DNA from: an uncultured Schumannella sp.
GTDB taxonomy: Bacteria; Actinomycetota; Actinomycetes; Actinomycetales; Microbacteriaceae
NCBI RefSeq assembly: GCF_905479755.1
Contig: NZ_CAJQNT010000021.1
Span: forward strand, 1-64,000
Direction of reading: 5' to 3'
Length of the DNA: 64,000 nt
Made by a program: the position numbers and the translations under genes. Every line of letters starts with the position of its first letter. The stretch's first letter is position 1. The notes beneath the pieces are model-generated. The model searched no databases, was not told where the DNA came from, and saw only the letters and a program-made list of their open reading frames with translations. Shown here piece after piece: positions 7,996 through 18,642 of the stretch.

Positions 7996-8466
7996 ATGAC
8001 TGTGGCTACTCCTTCCCGCTTCGTTGCTGCCGCGGCCGCCGTGACGCTCGCCTTCGCGGTCTCGGCGTGCACCTCGGAGGAGCCCGCGCCGCTTCCGACG
8101 GTGACGGCGAGCGCGCCGCCGAGCGCGATCCCGAACCCCGATCCGACCCTGCGACCGGAGGGCTCGGCGCTGCAGAACCTCGACTATTTCGAGTTCGTTC
8201 TCACGGCAGCGGTCGATGACGGCGCCCGCACCGGCGGCGCATTCGTGGATGCGCTCGCCTCGGCGGGCTTCGACCGATCGGCGATGGAGGTCACGGCCGA
8301 CCGCACGACCGTCAACCTCGACGCCGACAGTGTGCAGTTCTCGGTCTTGATCAACGACACCTGCCTCGTCGGGCAGTACGGCGATGCGATGGGGTTGCAC
8401 GTCGCGGCGCTGCCGGCGCTCGCGACCGGCACCTGTCTCATCGGGGAGACCGAGTCCGTCGGTTGA
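7996..8466 (+). CDS. secreted lipoprotein, DUF6993-like
   Basis: A 156-residue lipoprotein. Residues 1-25 form a signal peptide with the lipobox VSAC, so Cys25 would be acylated and the protein held on the outer face of the membrane. A Pro/Ala linker is followed by a domain of about 100 residues with two Cys (NDTCLVGQYG and GTCLIGE) that probably form a disulfide. The pattern resembles the DUF6993 family, which has no known function. It is expressed from its own leaderless-type promoter. Confidence 0.8.
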   Translation: MTVATPSRFVAAAAAVTLAFAVSACTSEEPAPLPTVTASAPPSAIPNPDPTLRPEGSALQNLDYFEFVLTAAVDDGARTGGAFVDALASAGFDRSAMEVTADRTTVNLDADSVQFSVLINDTCLVGQYGDAMGLHVAALPALATGTCLIGETESVG

Positions 8467-8504
8467 CCGTTCCGCGCGCGTCAGGAACAGGCTCGCGGCT
8501 TCCG

Positions 8505-8510
8505 TAGACT
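8505..8510 (+). promoter_or_regulatory. leaderless -10 box (TAGACT) of ettA
   Basis: TAGACT ends 6 nt before the ettA ATG at 8517. Confidence 0.55.
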
Positions 8511-8516
8511 CGACGC

Positions 8517-10199
<1,683 letters not shown>

Positions 10200-10211
10200 T
10201 CGCACCCGCAC

Positions 10212-10250
10212 GACAACGGCCGCCCCGGAAAACCCGGGGCGGCCGTTGTC
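10212..10250 (+). terminator. terminator between ettA and proX
   Basis: A perfect 17-bp stem (10212-10228 with 10234-10250) around an AAAAC loop. It lies between convergent genes and can serve both. There is no long T-tract. Confidence 0.75.
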
Positions 10251-10292
10251 TGTCCCTGGCGCGGCGTGGGCCGCGGTCAGGATCGAACTGCG

Positions 10293-11210
10293 TTAGTTGG
10301 CGAGAAGGCCCTCGAACGCGTCCGGGTACTCCGCGAGCCATGCGTCGACGGCCTCGGCGTACTGGCCCTCGCCGTACTCGTTGACCACGAGGTTCTCGAG
10401 CGCACCGTACTGGGCGTCATCGAGCTGGATGTTCGCGATCAGCGCGGCGGCCTCGGGGTGCTCCTCCGAAAAGCCGGCGGTGCCGAGGAAGTGAAGACCT
10501 TCGGAGCCGCCCATGGCGCCTTCCGGGTCCTCGAGCGTCTTGATGTCGAAGGCCGCGTTGGCCCAGAACGGACGCCACAGCGTCACGACGATGTCTTCCT
10601 GCGCGTCGATCGCGTTGCCGAGCTCGGTGAGCATGGCGGCGGTCGACGAGGTGACGAGCTCGTACTCGCCGTCCAGGCCGTAGGTCGGCATCATCGTGTC
10701 CTGCGTGAGGGCGGTGAGGCCCGCGCCCGGCTCGATACCGGTGATGACGCCACCGAACATGTCGCCGTTGCCGGCGAGCTCGGCGATCGAGTCGATCTCG
10801 GTGTAGGTCGGAACCGCGATCGTCAGGCTGGCGCCCGCGTAGTAGGTTCCGAGGTCTTCGATGTCGTCGCCGTACTCCTCCATGTAGGAGGCGTGGGTGA
10901 CCTCGGACCACGCCGAGGGGTAAATGTCGACGTCGCCGCCGGCGAGACCGATGTAGAGCGGGGCCGCCTCGGTGAGGGTCTCCATCTCGACGGTGTAGCC
11001 GAGCTTGCCCAGCTGGTCCTCGAGGAGGTACGCGGTGCTCAGACCGTCGGTCCATCCGGGGATGAAGCCGAGCGTGATGGTTCCCATCGACTCGCCGCTG
11101 TCGGATCCGGCGTCACCGGTCTCGGCGGTCGCGCAGCCGGCGAGGCCGACGGTGAGGGCGAGGGCGCCTCCGATGAGGGAGCTACGGCGCAAAGTGCGTC
11201 CATTCAGCAT
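10293..11210 (-). CDS. proX: glycine betaine/choline-type ABC substrate-binding lipoprotein
   Basis: A 305-residue extracellular solute-binding lipoprotein of the OpuAC class. Residues 1-26 are a signal peptide with the lipobox LAGC (Cys26). The mature part has the two-lobed pattern TITLGFIPGWTDGLSTAYL and GGDVDIYPSAWSEVTHA. Several Trp and Tyr (VTLWRPFWANAAF) could form the aromatic cage for a quaternary amine. It follows the permease gene after 87 nt, with its own AGAAAGGA ribosome binding site. The exact ligand (betaine, proline betaine, carnitine or choline) cannot be told. Confidence 0.9.
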   Translation of the reverse strand: MLNGRTLRRSSLIGGALALTVGLAGCATAETGDAGSDSGESMGTITLGFIPGWTDGLSTAYLLEDQLGKLGYTVEMETLTEAAPLYIGLAGGDVDIYPSAWSEVTHASYMEEYGDDIEDLGTYYAGASLTIAVPTYTEIDSIAELAGNGDMFGGVITGIEPGAGLTALTQDTMMPTYGLDGEYELVTSSTAAMLTELGNAIDAQEDIVVTLWRPFWANAAFDIKTLEDPEGAMGGSEGLHFLGTAGFSEEHPEAAALIANIQLDDAQYGALENLVVNEYGEGQYAEAVDAWLAEYPDAFEGLLAN

Positions 11211-11297
11211 GTGAATGTCCTTTCTCTGGTTGTTCCCGGCGATGCGGGCTTGTCAGCGCTCCACGGGATCTCCGTTGAGCGCAGGTTGTGGGGGTGC

Positions 11298-12203
11298 CTA
11301 GCTGGCGCTGCGGGCGACGAGGTCGGCGCGCGCGGTGCGGCGGCGCGCGACGACGGCTCGCAACGACTGCGGGTGATCCGCGGGCGTTCCGAGGGCCGAG
11401 GTCACGCGATCGAGGAAGATCGCGAGGATGACCACGCCGAGTCCCGCTTCGACGCCCAGCGGCACGTTGAGGGTCGAGATCGACGCGACGACGTCCTTTC
11501 CGAGGCCATCGGCGCCCGCGATTCCGGCGATGACCGCCATCGAGAGCGACAGCATGATCACCTGGTTGATGCCACCCATGATGGTGGGCGCGGCAAGCGG
11601 CAGCTGGATGCCCCGCAGAATCTGCCCGGGCGTCGCGCCGAAGGCCTGGCCGGCTTCGACGCGCTCGGCGTCGACTCCGCGAATGCCCAGCTCGGTGAAG
11701 CGCACCCCGGGCGGCAGCGAGAAGATGATCGTCGCGACGACGCCCGGAACGACGCCGATGCCGAAGAAGATGATCGCGGGGATCAGATACACGTAGGCGG
11801 GCATCGTCTGCATGAAGTCGAGCACCGGGCGCAGGACGGCCCGTGCGGTCGCGTTTCGCGCCATGAGGATCCCGAGCGGAATCGCGATGACGATGGCGAT
11901 GAGGGCCGCGACGAGAACCAACGCAAAGGTCTGCATGGCCGAGGTCCAGACATCCATCGCGAGGATCAGCAGGAACGAGATCACGGTGCCGAGCGCGAGC
12001 TGCCAGGAGCGCAGCGCCCAGCCGATCAGCGCGAAGATCGCGATGAGAACGAGAGCAGGCACCCAGAGCAACACGTCGGTGAGCGAGGTCACCATCCAGT
12101 CGAATCCGGTGTCGAGACCGTCGAACACGATCGCGAGGTTGTCTTTCGCCCAGTCCAGGCCAGCGTCGGCCCAGTCGCCGACGGGAATACGGAACCAGTC
12201 CAT
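11298..12203 (-). CDS. proW: betaine-type ABC transporter permease
   Basis: A 301-residue permease with a periplasmic/membrane-proximal N-terminal stretch, then about six transmembrane segments. The BPD_transp_1 EAA loop is visible as VDAERVEAGQAFGATPGQILRGIQLPLA. It forms the channel of the ProVWX/OpuA-like importer. The start shares one base with the stop of the ATPase gene upstream, implying coupled translation. The C-terminal tail is Arg/Ala-rich and longer than usual. Confidence 0.92.
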   Translation of the reverse strand: MDWFRIPVGDWADAGLDWAKDNLAIVFDGLDTGFDWMVTSLTDVLLWVPALVLIAIFALIGWALRSWQLALGTVISFLLILAMDVWTSAMQTFALVLVAALIAIVIAIPLGILMARNATARAVLRPVLDFMQTMPAYVYLIPAIIFFGIGVVPGVVATIIFSLPPGVRFTELGIRGVDAERVEAGQAFGATPGQILRGIQLPLAAPTIMGGINQVIMLSLSMAVIAGIAGADGLGKDVVASISTLNVPLGVEAGLGVVILAIFLDRVTSALGTPADHPQSLRAVVARRRTARADLVARSAS

Positions 12204-13489
12204 CAGCGGGTCTCCTGCTCTTCGATGGTGGTGTCTCCGACGGGGGTGGCGAGCACCTCGTCGATCTCAGCGGCGGGCACGGGGATGACGATTTCGCCGG
12301 TCGCGGTGGTGCCGGGGCCGAGCGCCGCCAGCAGGGTGACACGCGGAATCACCCCGACGAGGCGCCCCGTGGCGTCGAGCACGGCGAGCGGGAGGGGAGA
12401 CTCCACGGAAGGAACGAAGAGATCCATCAGCACCGAGTCGACTTCGACCGACTGCATCACCGGACGGATCACGTTCGCGAGCGAACGCTCGCCCTGCTGC
12501 ACGAGCTTCATGGCGTCGCGGTCGCGCACCATGCCGAGCAGCTTGTGGTCGCGGCCGGTCACGTAGACGGCGGAGGAGTAGCCCTCGCGCATCGCCTTCA
12601 GCGCGGTGCGGGGACCGGCGGATTCCGAGACCGAGAGGCGCGGCTTTTCCATCACGTTTCCCGCCGTGAGCACGCGGGCACGGTCGACATCCTGCACGAA
12701 CTGCTCGACGTAGTCGTTGGCCGGGTCGGTGAGGATGTCTTCGGGCGTGCCGATCTGAACGACGCGACCGTCGTGCATGACAGCGATGCGATCGCCGAGG
12801 AACATCGCCTCGTTGAGGTCGTGCGTGATGAAGATGATCGTCTTCTGCAGGGTCTCCTGCAGTTCGAGCAGCTGCTCCTGCATTTCACGGCGGATGAGCG
12901 GGTCGAGCGCGCTGAACGCCTCGTCCATCAGGAGCACATCGGTGTCGGCGGCGAGAGCGCGGCCGAGGCCCACGCGCTGCTGCATGCCGCCGGAGAGCTC
13001 GGAGGGGTACTTGTCTTCCCATCCGGCGAGACCGACGAGCGCGGTGGTCTTCCGCGCGCGCTCGAGTCGCTCGGCGCGCGGCATGCCCTGGATCTCCAGA
13101 CCGTAGGCGACGTTGTCGATCACCGTGCGGTGCGGGAGCAGGGCGAAGTGCTGGAACACCATCGAGATCTTCGAACGGCGGATCGCGCGCAGGCGTTCGG
13201 CGGAGATGCCGGTGATCGGGTCGCCGCCGATGGTCACGGTGCCGGCGGTCGCATCGAGCAGGCCGTTCAGCATCCGGATCAGGGTCGACTTGCCCGAGCC
13301 GGAGAGGCCCATGACGACGAAGATCTCGCCGCGCTTGACCTCGAAGCTGGCGTCGATGACGGCGGCGGTGGTGCCGAGTTTCACCTCATCGCGGTGGATG
13401 CCGGTGCGGAGTCGTTCAACGGTTTCAGCGGTACGGCGGCCGAAGACTTTGAAAAGCCCGTCCGCCTTCAATGCAACAGTGTCGGTCAC
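12203..13489 (-). CDS. proV: betaine-type ABC transporter ATPase with CBS domains
   Basis: A 428-residue ATPase. The GTG at 13489 is preceded by AGGA and matches the expected family N terminus; longer in-frame starts would add about 110 unlikely residues. Walker A is GLSGSGKST (about 61-69), the signature is LSGGMQQRVGLGRAL, and Walker B is VLLMDEAFSALDP. After the ATPase core two CBS motifs (about 280-400) follow, which in OpuA sense ionic strength or c-di-AMP and switch on import under osmotic stress. It is the first gene of proVWX. Confidence 0.92.
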   Translation of the reverse strand: MTDTVALKADGLFKVFGRRTAETVERLRTGIHRDEVKLGTTAAVIDASFEVKRGEIFVVMGLSGSGKSTLIRMLNGLLDATAGTVTIGGDPITGISAERLRAIRRSKISMVFQHFALLPHRTVIDNVAYGLEIQGMPRAERLERARKTTALVGLAGWEDKYPSELSGGMQQRVGLGRALAADTDVLLMDEAFSALDPLIRREMQEQLLELQETLQKTIIFITHDLNEAMFLGDRIAVMHDGRVVQIGTPEDILTDPANDYVEQFVQDVDRARVLTAGNVMEKPRLSVSESAGPRTALKAMREGYSSAVYVTGRDHKLLGMVRDRDAMKLVQQGERSLANVIRPVMQSVEVDSVLMDLFVPSVESPLPLAVLDATGRLVGVIPRVTLLAALGPGTTATGEIVIPVPAAEIDEVLATPVGDTTIEEQETR

Positions 13490-13805
13490 GGATTCCTGTG
13501 CCCGGGCGCGCGAAGCAGTCCGGGTCTCGGGTTGCGGTCCGGGCGGGCAACGTGGGCGCACAGTCATGCTTGCGCACGGGGATCTCACATCGAATGAGAT
13601 CGCACGTTGACCTGCCATACGGTCACCGCCACGGGGGCGGCGCTCGCGGCCTGGATGTTGGGGCTCACTCCACGGTCGTGTCGGACGCGTCGCCGGGAGG
13701 CCGTCAACTAACGTAACAGAGCGCCGCGTCACTCTCCGATTCGGGGTACAAGATAGGCTCGATCGAGACCTGATGTTTACCTTTTTTGAGCCGGAGCACA
13801 GCACC
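13490..13805. other. intergenic region between divergent proV and thioesterase genes
   Basis: A 316-bp region without a credible gene. It must hold the promoters of the betaine transporter operon (leftward) and of the thioesterase (rightward). A TAGGCT box at 13754-13759 is a candidate -10 for the rightward gene. The only conspicuous regulatory structure is the inverted repeat at 13581-13601. Confidence 0.6.
13581..13601. promoter_or_regulatory. inverted repeat upstream of proVWX
   Basis: Perfect 7-bp arms (GATCTCA and TGAGATC) separated by 7 bp, centred 102 bp before the proV start. This is a candidate operator for osmotic or ligand control of the importer. No cognate regulator gene is adjacent. 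Confidence 0.45.
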
Positions 13806-14291
13806 ATGACGCGACTACACGTGCCCATCGCCCTGCGCTGGGCCGACCTCGACGCCTACGGGCATGTCAACAACGCGGTGATGCTGCGGCTGCTGGAGGA
13901 GGCGCGCATCCAGGTGTTCTGGGCCGATCATGACGCGGCCGACGAGCCCGGCGGCGCGCCGACGACGGCGCTGATCGACAACGGCGCGGGCGCCCAGACT
14001 CTCTCGCTCATCGCACGGCAGGAGATCGAGTACCTGGCGCCCGTGCCGTACCTGCGCAAGCCCATCGACGTGCAGCTGTGGATCGGCCGGCTCGGCGGCT
14101 CGAGCCTCGAGGTCTGCTACGAGGTCTGCTCGCCGGTCAGCGTCGAACCGCAGGTGGTGTTCGCGCGGGCGAGCACGACGATCGTGCTCGTCGACGCGAC
14201 CACGATGCGTCCGCGTCGCCTCACCGACGCCGAGCGCGAGACCTGGTCAGTGCACGCCGAGGAGCCGATTCAGTTCGCAAATCGCCGCTGA
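13806..14291 (+). CDS. hot-dog fold acyl-CoA thioesterase (YbgC/4HBT type)
   Basis: A 161-residue cytoplasmic thioesterase. The N-terminal RWADLDAYGHVNNAVMLRLLEEAR carries the catalytic Asp/His-Asn motif of the 4HBT family, followed by the long hot-dog helix. It hydrolyses an acyl-CoA thioester of unknown chain type. The ATG at 13806 follows GGAG and begins at the family's usual point; an upstream ATG at 13773 would add 11 hydrophobic residues. The 3' end overlaps the convergent DMT transporter gene by 71 bp. Confidence 0.88.
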   Translation: MTRLHVPIALRWADLDAYGHVNNAVMLRLLEEARIQVFWADHDAADEPGGAPTTALIDNGAGAQTLSLIARQEIEYLAPVPYLRKPIDVQLWIGRLGGSSLEVCYEVCSPVSVEPQVVFARASTTIVLVDATTMRPRRLTDAERETWSVHAEEPIQFANRR

Positions 14292-15291
14292 GCGGCGCCC
14301 GAGGTCGCCGCCGTGCGGGCCCGCTGGGCAGCGTCGCGATCACGATCCCGGCGAGAGCGATGATGCCGCCGATCGCCTTGACCGCGACGAACGGTTCACC
14401 GAGCACGACCGCGGACGCGTAGCCGAGGACGGGGATCCCCGCGATCGCGATGCCGCTGATCGAAGCGGGGATGCGTTCGGCGCCGTAGTTGAACAGCACG
14501 AGCGTCGGCGCGGTCACAACGAAGGCGAGGAGGAGAAGGCCGCTCCAGCCGATCGCGCCGGTCGGCATCCGCGCCGCGCCGGCGGCGACCTCGATCGCCA
14601 GCCACGGAAGCATGAAGGCAGTTCCCCAGATTCCGGTGGCGGTGGCGAGGGTGAGCGGATCGGGCGCCGTTCGGGCGGGCCGCGGCTCGACCGGGTTCTC
14701 GAGGCTCGGCAGAGTGATGGCGCCCGTATCGGGAGTCGGACCGATCCCGACCGGCGGCTGCGAGTACAGCCGAAGCAGCACGGTATAGACCGCGTAGGAG
14801 AGCACTCCGACGAGCGCGAGCACGATCCCGAGGTCGATCGTGAAGCCTTCGGCGACGACGACAACGACGCCGACGGTCGCGAAGACGAGCCCCACGATGG
14901 TGCGGGGTGGGAGGTGTTCGCGCAGCACGAATACCGCGAGCACCGAGGTCAACACGGGCAGCGCGGCAGCCAGCAGGGCGGCCGTTCCGGCGGTCGTGAT
15001 CTCGAGCGCGATGTTCGTCGGCAGGTAGTACAGCGTCACCCCGGTGAGGCCGAGCAGCAGCGTCCGGGGTCGCCAGAGGGTGCTGAGGAGTCCCGCGCGG
15101 CGGGGGTCGGAACCGCGGACCGCCACGAGAAGTCCGAGCACCGGCACCGCGAGTGCGAAGCGTCCGACCGAGAACACGGCGGGGGAGGCGGTATCGAGCA
15201 CGAGCTCACTGATGACGTAGGCGGTGGACCACAAGACGACCGAGAGCGCGACCGCAGCGAAAGCGAGGGCGTTGCCCCCGCCGCGTGTCAC
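14221..15291 (-). CDS. DMT-superfamily (EamA) transporter
   Basis: A 356-residue membrane protein with ten hydrophobic segments in two EamA repeats. The centre holds an unusual hydrophilic insert (about residues 185-215, Pro/Thr/Glu-rich). The start GTG overlaps the tesB stop by 4 bp (GTGA), so it is translated with tesB. The Arg-rich C terminus extends 71 bp into the convergent thioesterase gene, which makes the last 20-25 residues poorly constrained. The substrate is unknown. Confidence 0.87.
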   Translation of the reverse strand: MTRGGGNALAFAAVALSVVLWSTAYVISELVLDTASPAVFSVGRFALAVPVLGLLVAVRGSDPRRAGLLSTLWRPRTLLLGLTGVTLYYLPTNIALEITTAGTAALLAAALPVLTSVLAVFVLREHLPPRTIVGLVFATVGVVVVVAEGFTIDLGIVLALVGVLSYAVYTVLLRLYSQPPVGIGPTPDTGAITLPSLENPVEPRPARTAPDPLTLATATGIWGTAFMLPWLAIEVAAGAARMPTGAIGWSGLLLLAFVVTAPTLVLFNYGAERIPASISGIAIAGIPVLGYASAVVLGEPFVAVKAIGGIIALAGIVIATLPSGPARRRPRAPLSGDLRTESAPRRALTRSRARRR

Positions 15292-16163
15292 TCGCGGAAC
15301 TCGGGCACGCGAACCATGCCCTCTTGCGCCACGCTCGCCGCGAGGACTCCATCGTGAGAGTAGATCCGGCCCTGGGCGAGTCCGCGCCCGCCGATCGCGT
15401 TCGGTGACTCCTGCACGTAGAGCAGCCACTCGTCCGCGCGCACGAAGCGATGCCACCACATGGCGTGGTCGAGGCTCGCCACCTTCAGGCCGCGGTGCGA
15501 CCAGGAGACGCCGTGTTTGCGCAGCACGGGTTCGAGAATCGCGTAGTCGCTCGCGTAGGCGAGGGCGGCGCGATGGATGTTCGGGTCGTCCGGCAGCCGG
15601 TCCTGCGCCCGCATCCAGATGACCTGGTGGGCGCGGCGTTCGCCGTGGTGCGGGAGGTAGATCGGCTCGTCGACGTGGCGGATGTCGAACGCGCGCCGGT
15701 TCGCCCACGCGCGGGCGAGCGGGTGATCGATGTCTTTCAGCAGGTCGGCGACCGTCGGCAGGCTCTCCGGGTCAGGCAGATCACTTGGCATCTCGAGGTG
15801 GTGGTCGAATCCCGGGTCCTCGTCCTGGAACGAGGCGATCATCGAGAGGATCGGTTCGCCCGCCTGATAGGCCTGGGTGCGGCGGGTCGAGAACGAGCGG
15901 CCGTCGTGGATCCGGTCCACCGAGAACGTGATGGGCTGCTCCACATCGCCGGGGCGCAGGAAATACCCGTGCATCGAATGCACGAAACGATCGTCGGGTG
16001 TGGTGCGGATCGCGGCCATCAGCGACTGCGCCAGCACCTGCCCGCCGAACACGCGCCCATTGGGCATCCACTCGCTCGGTCCGGTGAAGATGTCCTCGCG
16101 TGTGCGGGCACCCGTGTCGGAAAGATCAAGTGCCGCAAGGAGTCCCGACACGGCATCGCTCAT
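15288..16163 (-). CDS. tesB: acyl-CoA thioesterase II
   Basis: A 291-residue double hot-dog thioesterase. Family marks are GRVFGGQVLAQSLMAA near residue 37, MHGYFLRPGD, FSTRRTQAYQ, and the second-half SLDHAMWWHR. It cleaves medium and long-chain acyl-CoAs. The catalytic Asp, Thr/Ser and Gln expected in TesB can be placed in the second half. Its promoter -10 (TAAACT on the minus strand, 16171-16176) overlaps the -10 box of the divergent gene at 16184. It is the first gene of a two-gene unit with the DMT transporter. Confidence 0.92.
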   Translation of the reverse strand: MSDAVSGLLAALDLSDTGARTREDIFTGPSEWMPNGRVFGGQVLAQSLMAAIRTTPDDRFVHSMHGYFLRPGDVEQPITFSVDRIHDGRSFSTRRTQAYQAGEPILSMIASFQDEDPGFDHHLEMPSDLPDPESLPTVADLLKDIDHPLARAWANRRAFDIRHVDEPIYLPHHGERRAHQVIWMRAQDRLPDDPNIHRAALAYASDYAILEPVLRKHGVSWSHRGLKVASLDHAMWWHRFVRADEWLLYVQESPNAIGGRGLAQGRIYSHDGVLAASVAQEGMVRVPEFRE

Positions 16164-16169
16164 GGGTTG

Positions 16170-16176
16170 TAGTTTA
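16170..16176. promoter_or_regulatory. overlapping divergent -10 boxes
   Basis: TAGTTT (plus, 16170-16175) and TAAACT (minus, 16176-16171) share five bases within a 20-bp gap between divergent start codons. The two promoters cannot be occupied at the same time. Confidence 0.45.
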
Positions 16177-16183
16177 GGAGCAG

Positions 16184-16888
16184 ATGAGCCGTTCCTTCAC
16201 GCTGACAGACCTTCCCGCCCTCGACGATCTGCAGACTTTCCTGGCGCGCGCCGCGCGCATCGAGGACGGTTCCGTGCGCCTGATCGCCGCCAACGGGGTG
16301 CTCGCCGTCTACGTCGCGATTTTCTACCCGGTCGGGCTCACCGACGACGCTCCCACGGTGCTGGGGCTGAGAGTGGCCCGGATCTCGGGCGACGAGAGCT
16401 TCGACGCCGTCGTTCCGCTCGCGGCGCTGCGACAGCGACTCGAGAACGTGCAGGCGGAGGCGGCGCGCGCCGCCAACCCGGAGCTGTTCACCGCGACGTT
16501 GACGCTTCCCATGGAAGCGCCCAGCGTCACCTGGGCGGCCATCTCGCCTCCGCGTGGCGGCTGGTCGCCGATCGGCACGATCGCCGCGGCCACCCTCGAC
16601 GCGGCGGCGCGCGCCGGCATCGACCAGGTCGCCGAAGCGCTGCCCGACGGCGCCGGGGAGCAGATCGTGCGCACGGTGCGCACGGAGGTCTGGGGTCGCG
16701 AGATCGCGGGAGCCGAGCACATCCCCGCCGGGGCCGCCTTCGCGGCGCTCAGCCTCGGATTCCTCGGCGCGTCGGGCGCCGACCCCACCGCGGCGGTCGA
16801 GGTCTTCGAGACCGGCACCTGGACCAGGCTGAGCTCGCCGCGCGGACACGTGCTCGTCAAGCGCCGCGCCTGGACGCTCTCGCGCTGA
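16184..16888 (+). CDS. conserved-type hypothetical protein
   Basis: A 234-residue soluble protein without a recognised domain. It alternates short strands and Ala-rich helices, with motifs such as GVLAVYVAIFYP and SVTWAAISPPRGGW. There is no signal peptide and no membrane segment. It starts only 20 bp from the divergent tesB gene. A TTAGGAG before the ATG could be a ribosome binding site, although a leaderless start is also possible. The function is unknown. Confidence 0.8.
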   Translation: MSRSFTLTDLPALDDLQTFLARAARIEDGSVRLIAANGVLAVYVAIFYPVGLTDDAPTVLGLRVARISGDESFDAVVPLAALRQRLENVQAEAARAANPELFTATLTLPMEAPSVTWAAISPPRGGWSPIGTIAAATLDAAARAGIDQVAEALPDGAGEQIVRTVRTEVWGREIAGAEHIPAGAAFAALSLGFLGASGADPTAAVEVFETGTWTRLSSPRGHVLVKRRAWTLSR

Positions 16889-16908
16889 CGCGCTGACGCG
16901 CCGTCGCG

Positions 16909-18564
16909 CTACGCCTGCGCGGCGACCGTGCGACCCGCGGTGCGCCCGGTGAACAGGCACCCGCCGAGGAAGGTGCCTTCGAGCGAGCGGTAGCCGTGCA
17001 TGCCGCCCCCACCGAACCCGGCGGCCTCGCCGGCCGCGAACAGGCCCGGGATCGGCGTGCCGTCGGCCGCGAGCGCCTGCCCGGTCAGGTCGGTCTGGAT
17101 TCCGCCGAGGCTCTTGCGGGTGAGGACGTGCAGCTTGACCGCAATGAGCGGCCGATGCTTGGCGTCGAGGATCTTGTGCGGCTTCGCCACGCGGATGAGA
17201 CGGTCGCCCCGGTAGTTGCGCGCACCGCGCGCCGCGGTGACCTGCGCATCCTTGCTGAAGGAATTGTCGAGCTCGCGATCGCGCGCTTCGATCTCGCGGC
17301 GGATCGCTTTGGTGTCGAGCTTGACCCCGGCCGACAGACGCTTCATGCCGGCGAAGAGCTCATCGAGCGTGTCCGCGACGACGAAGTCGTCGCCGCGTTC
17401 CTTGAACGCTTCGACGGGCCCCGTGGCGCCTTTCCCGAGCCGCTGACGCAGCAGCTCGAGAACGCTCTTGCCGGTGAGGTCCGGATTCTGCTCGCTGCCC
17501 GAGAGCGCGAACTCTTTCTCGATGATCGACTGCGTCAACACGAACCACGAATGATCGTGCCCGGTCTGGCGCAGGTACTCGAGGGTTCCGAGGGTGTCGA
17601 ATCCCGGGAAGAGCGGCACCGGGAGCCGGTGACCGGTGGCATCGAACCACATGCTCGAGGGCCCGGGCAGGATCCGGATGCCGTGGTCGGCCCAGACGGG
17701 ATCGAAGTTGGTGATGCCCTCGACGTAGTGCCACATGCGGTCGCCGTTGATCAGCCGCGCACCGGCGTTCTCCGAGATCGCGAGCATGCGCCCGTCGACG
17801 TGCGCGGGAACCCCGCTCAGCATGTGCGTCGGGGGAGCGCCGAGCCACTCGGGCCACTGCGCGCGAACCAGGTCGTGGTTGCCGCCGATGCCGCCGCTTG
17901 AGACGATCACCGCACCGGCCTCGAACTCGAACTCGTCGATCTCGTCGCGGTTGCTCGCGGCGCCGCGAGCGGCGTCGTCATCGGCGAGGATCTGCCCGCG
18001 CGCCCCGACGACGGCGCCGTCGCGCGTGATCAGTTCGTCGACGCGGTGCCGGAAGCGCAGCTCGACGAGCCCGGCTTCGACGCCCTCGCGCACGGCGCGG
18101 ATGAACGGCTCGAGAATGGCGGGGCCGGTGCCCCAGGTGATGTGGAAGCGCGGCACGGAGTTGCCGTGCGCCGTGGCGGTGTAGCCGCCGCGCTCGGCCC
18201 ATCCGACGACGGGGAAAAAGCCGACGCCTTTCTCCCGCAACCAGGCTCGTTTCTCGCCGGCGGCAAATGCGAGGTAGGCCTCGGCCCAGCGACGGCCGTG
18301 ATCGTCTTCGTCGCGGTCGAACTCGGCGCTGGCGAACCAATCCTGCCGGGCGAGTTCGTGGCTGTCGCGGATCCCCATGCGTCGCTGCTCGGGGGAGTCG
18401 ATGAGGAAGAGTCCTCCGAAGGACCACCAGGCCTGGCCTCCGAGACTCGCCTCGGGCTCCTGCTCGAGGACGATGATCTTCTTGCCGGCGGCGACGAGTT
18501 CGCCCGCCGCGACGAGCCCCGCGAGTCCGGCTCCGACAATGATCGCGTCTGCCTGATCCGTCAC
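16909..18564 (-). CDS. FAD-binding dehydrogenase (KstD/fumarate-reductase flavoprotein family)
   Basis: A flavoprotein of about 551 residues. The N-terminal dinucleotide-binding motif is AIIVGAGLAGLVAAGELVAAG, and the C terminus has the FAD-closing block PGLFAAGEAAGFGGGGMHG. The overall pattern matches the actinobacterial FAD-binding dehydrogenase group related to 3-ketosteroid-delta1-dehydrogenase and fumarate reductase. The substrate is not known. The GTG at 18564 starts just before the Rossmann motif. A GTG at 18579 with GAGGAAG in front of it is an equally possible start. Confidence 0.85.
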   Translation of the reverse strand: MTDQADAIIVGAGLAGLVAAGELVAAGKKIIVLEQEPEASLGGQAWWSFGGLFLIDSPEQRRMGIRDSHELARQDWFASAEFDRDEDDHGRRWAEAYLAFAAGEKRAWLREKGVGFFPVVGWAERGGYTATAHGNSVPRFHITWGTGPAILEPFIRAVREGVEAGLVELRFRHRVDELITRDGAVVGARGQILADDDAARGAASNRDEIDEFEFEAGAVIVSSGGIGGNHDLVRAQWPEWLGAPPTHMLSGVPAHVDGRMLAISENAGARLINGDRMWHYVEGITNFDPVWADHGIRILPGPSSMWFDATGHRLPVPLFPGFDTLGTLEYLRQTGHDHSWFVLTQSIIEKEFALSGSEQNPDLTGKSVLELLRQRLGKGATGPVEAFKERGDDFVVADTLDELFAGMKRLSAGVKLDTKAIRREIEARDRELDNSFSKDAQVTAARGARNYRGDRLIRVAKPHKILDAKHRPLIAVKLHVLTRKSLGGIQTDLTGQALAADGTPIPGLFAAGEAAGFGGGGMHGYRSLEGTFLGGCLFTGRTAGRTVAAQA

Positions 18565-18642
18565 GCGCGAACCCCCCACTTCCTCAATGTCCGCTGGCGT
18601 GTCGAGACTACCCGGGCGCGCGGAGCGCCGGGCTCGGCGCGC

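Noticed and set aside
10266-12566. 766-codon plus-strand frame across proX and proW
   Set aside because: It lies wholly antisense to two secure transporter genes and has the composition of a GC shadow frame.
13773-13805. Upstream ATG of the thioesterase
   Set aside because: It would add 11 residues not seen in the family and has no ribosome binding site, while the ATG at 13806 follows GGAG.
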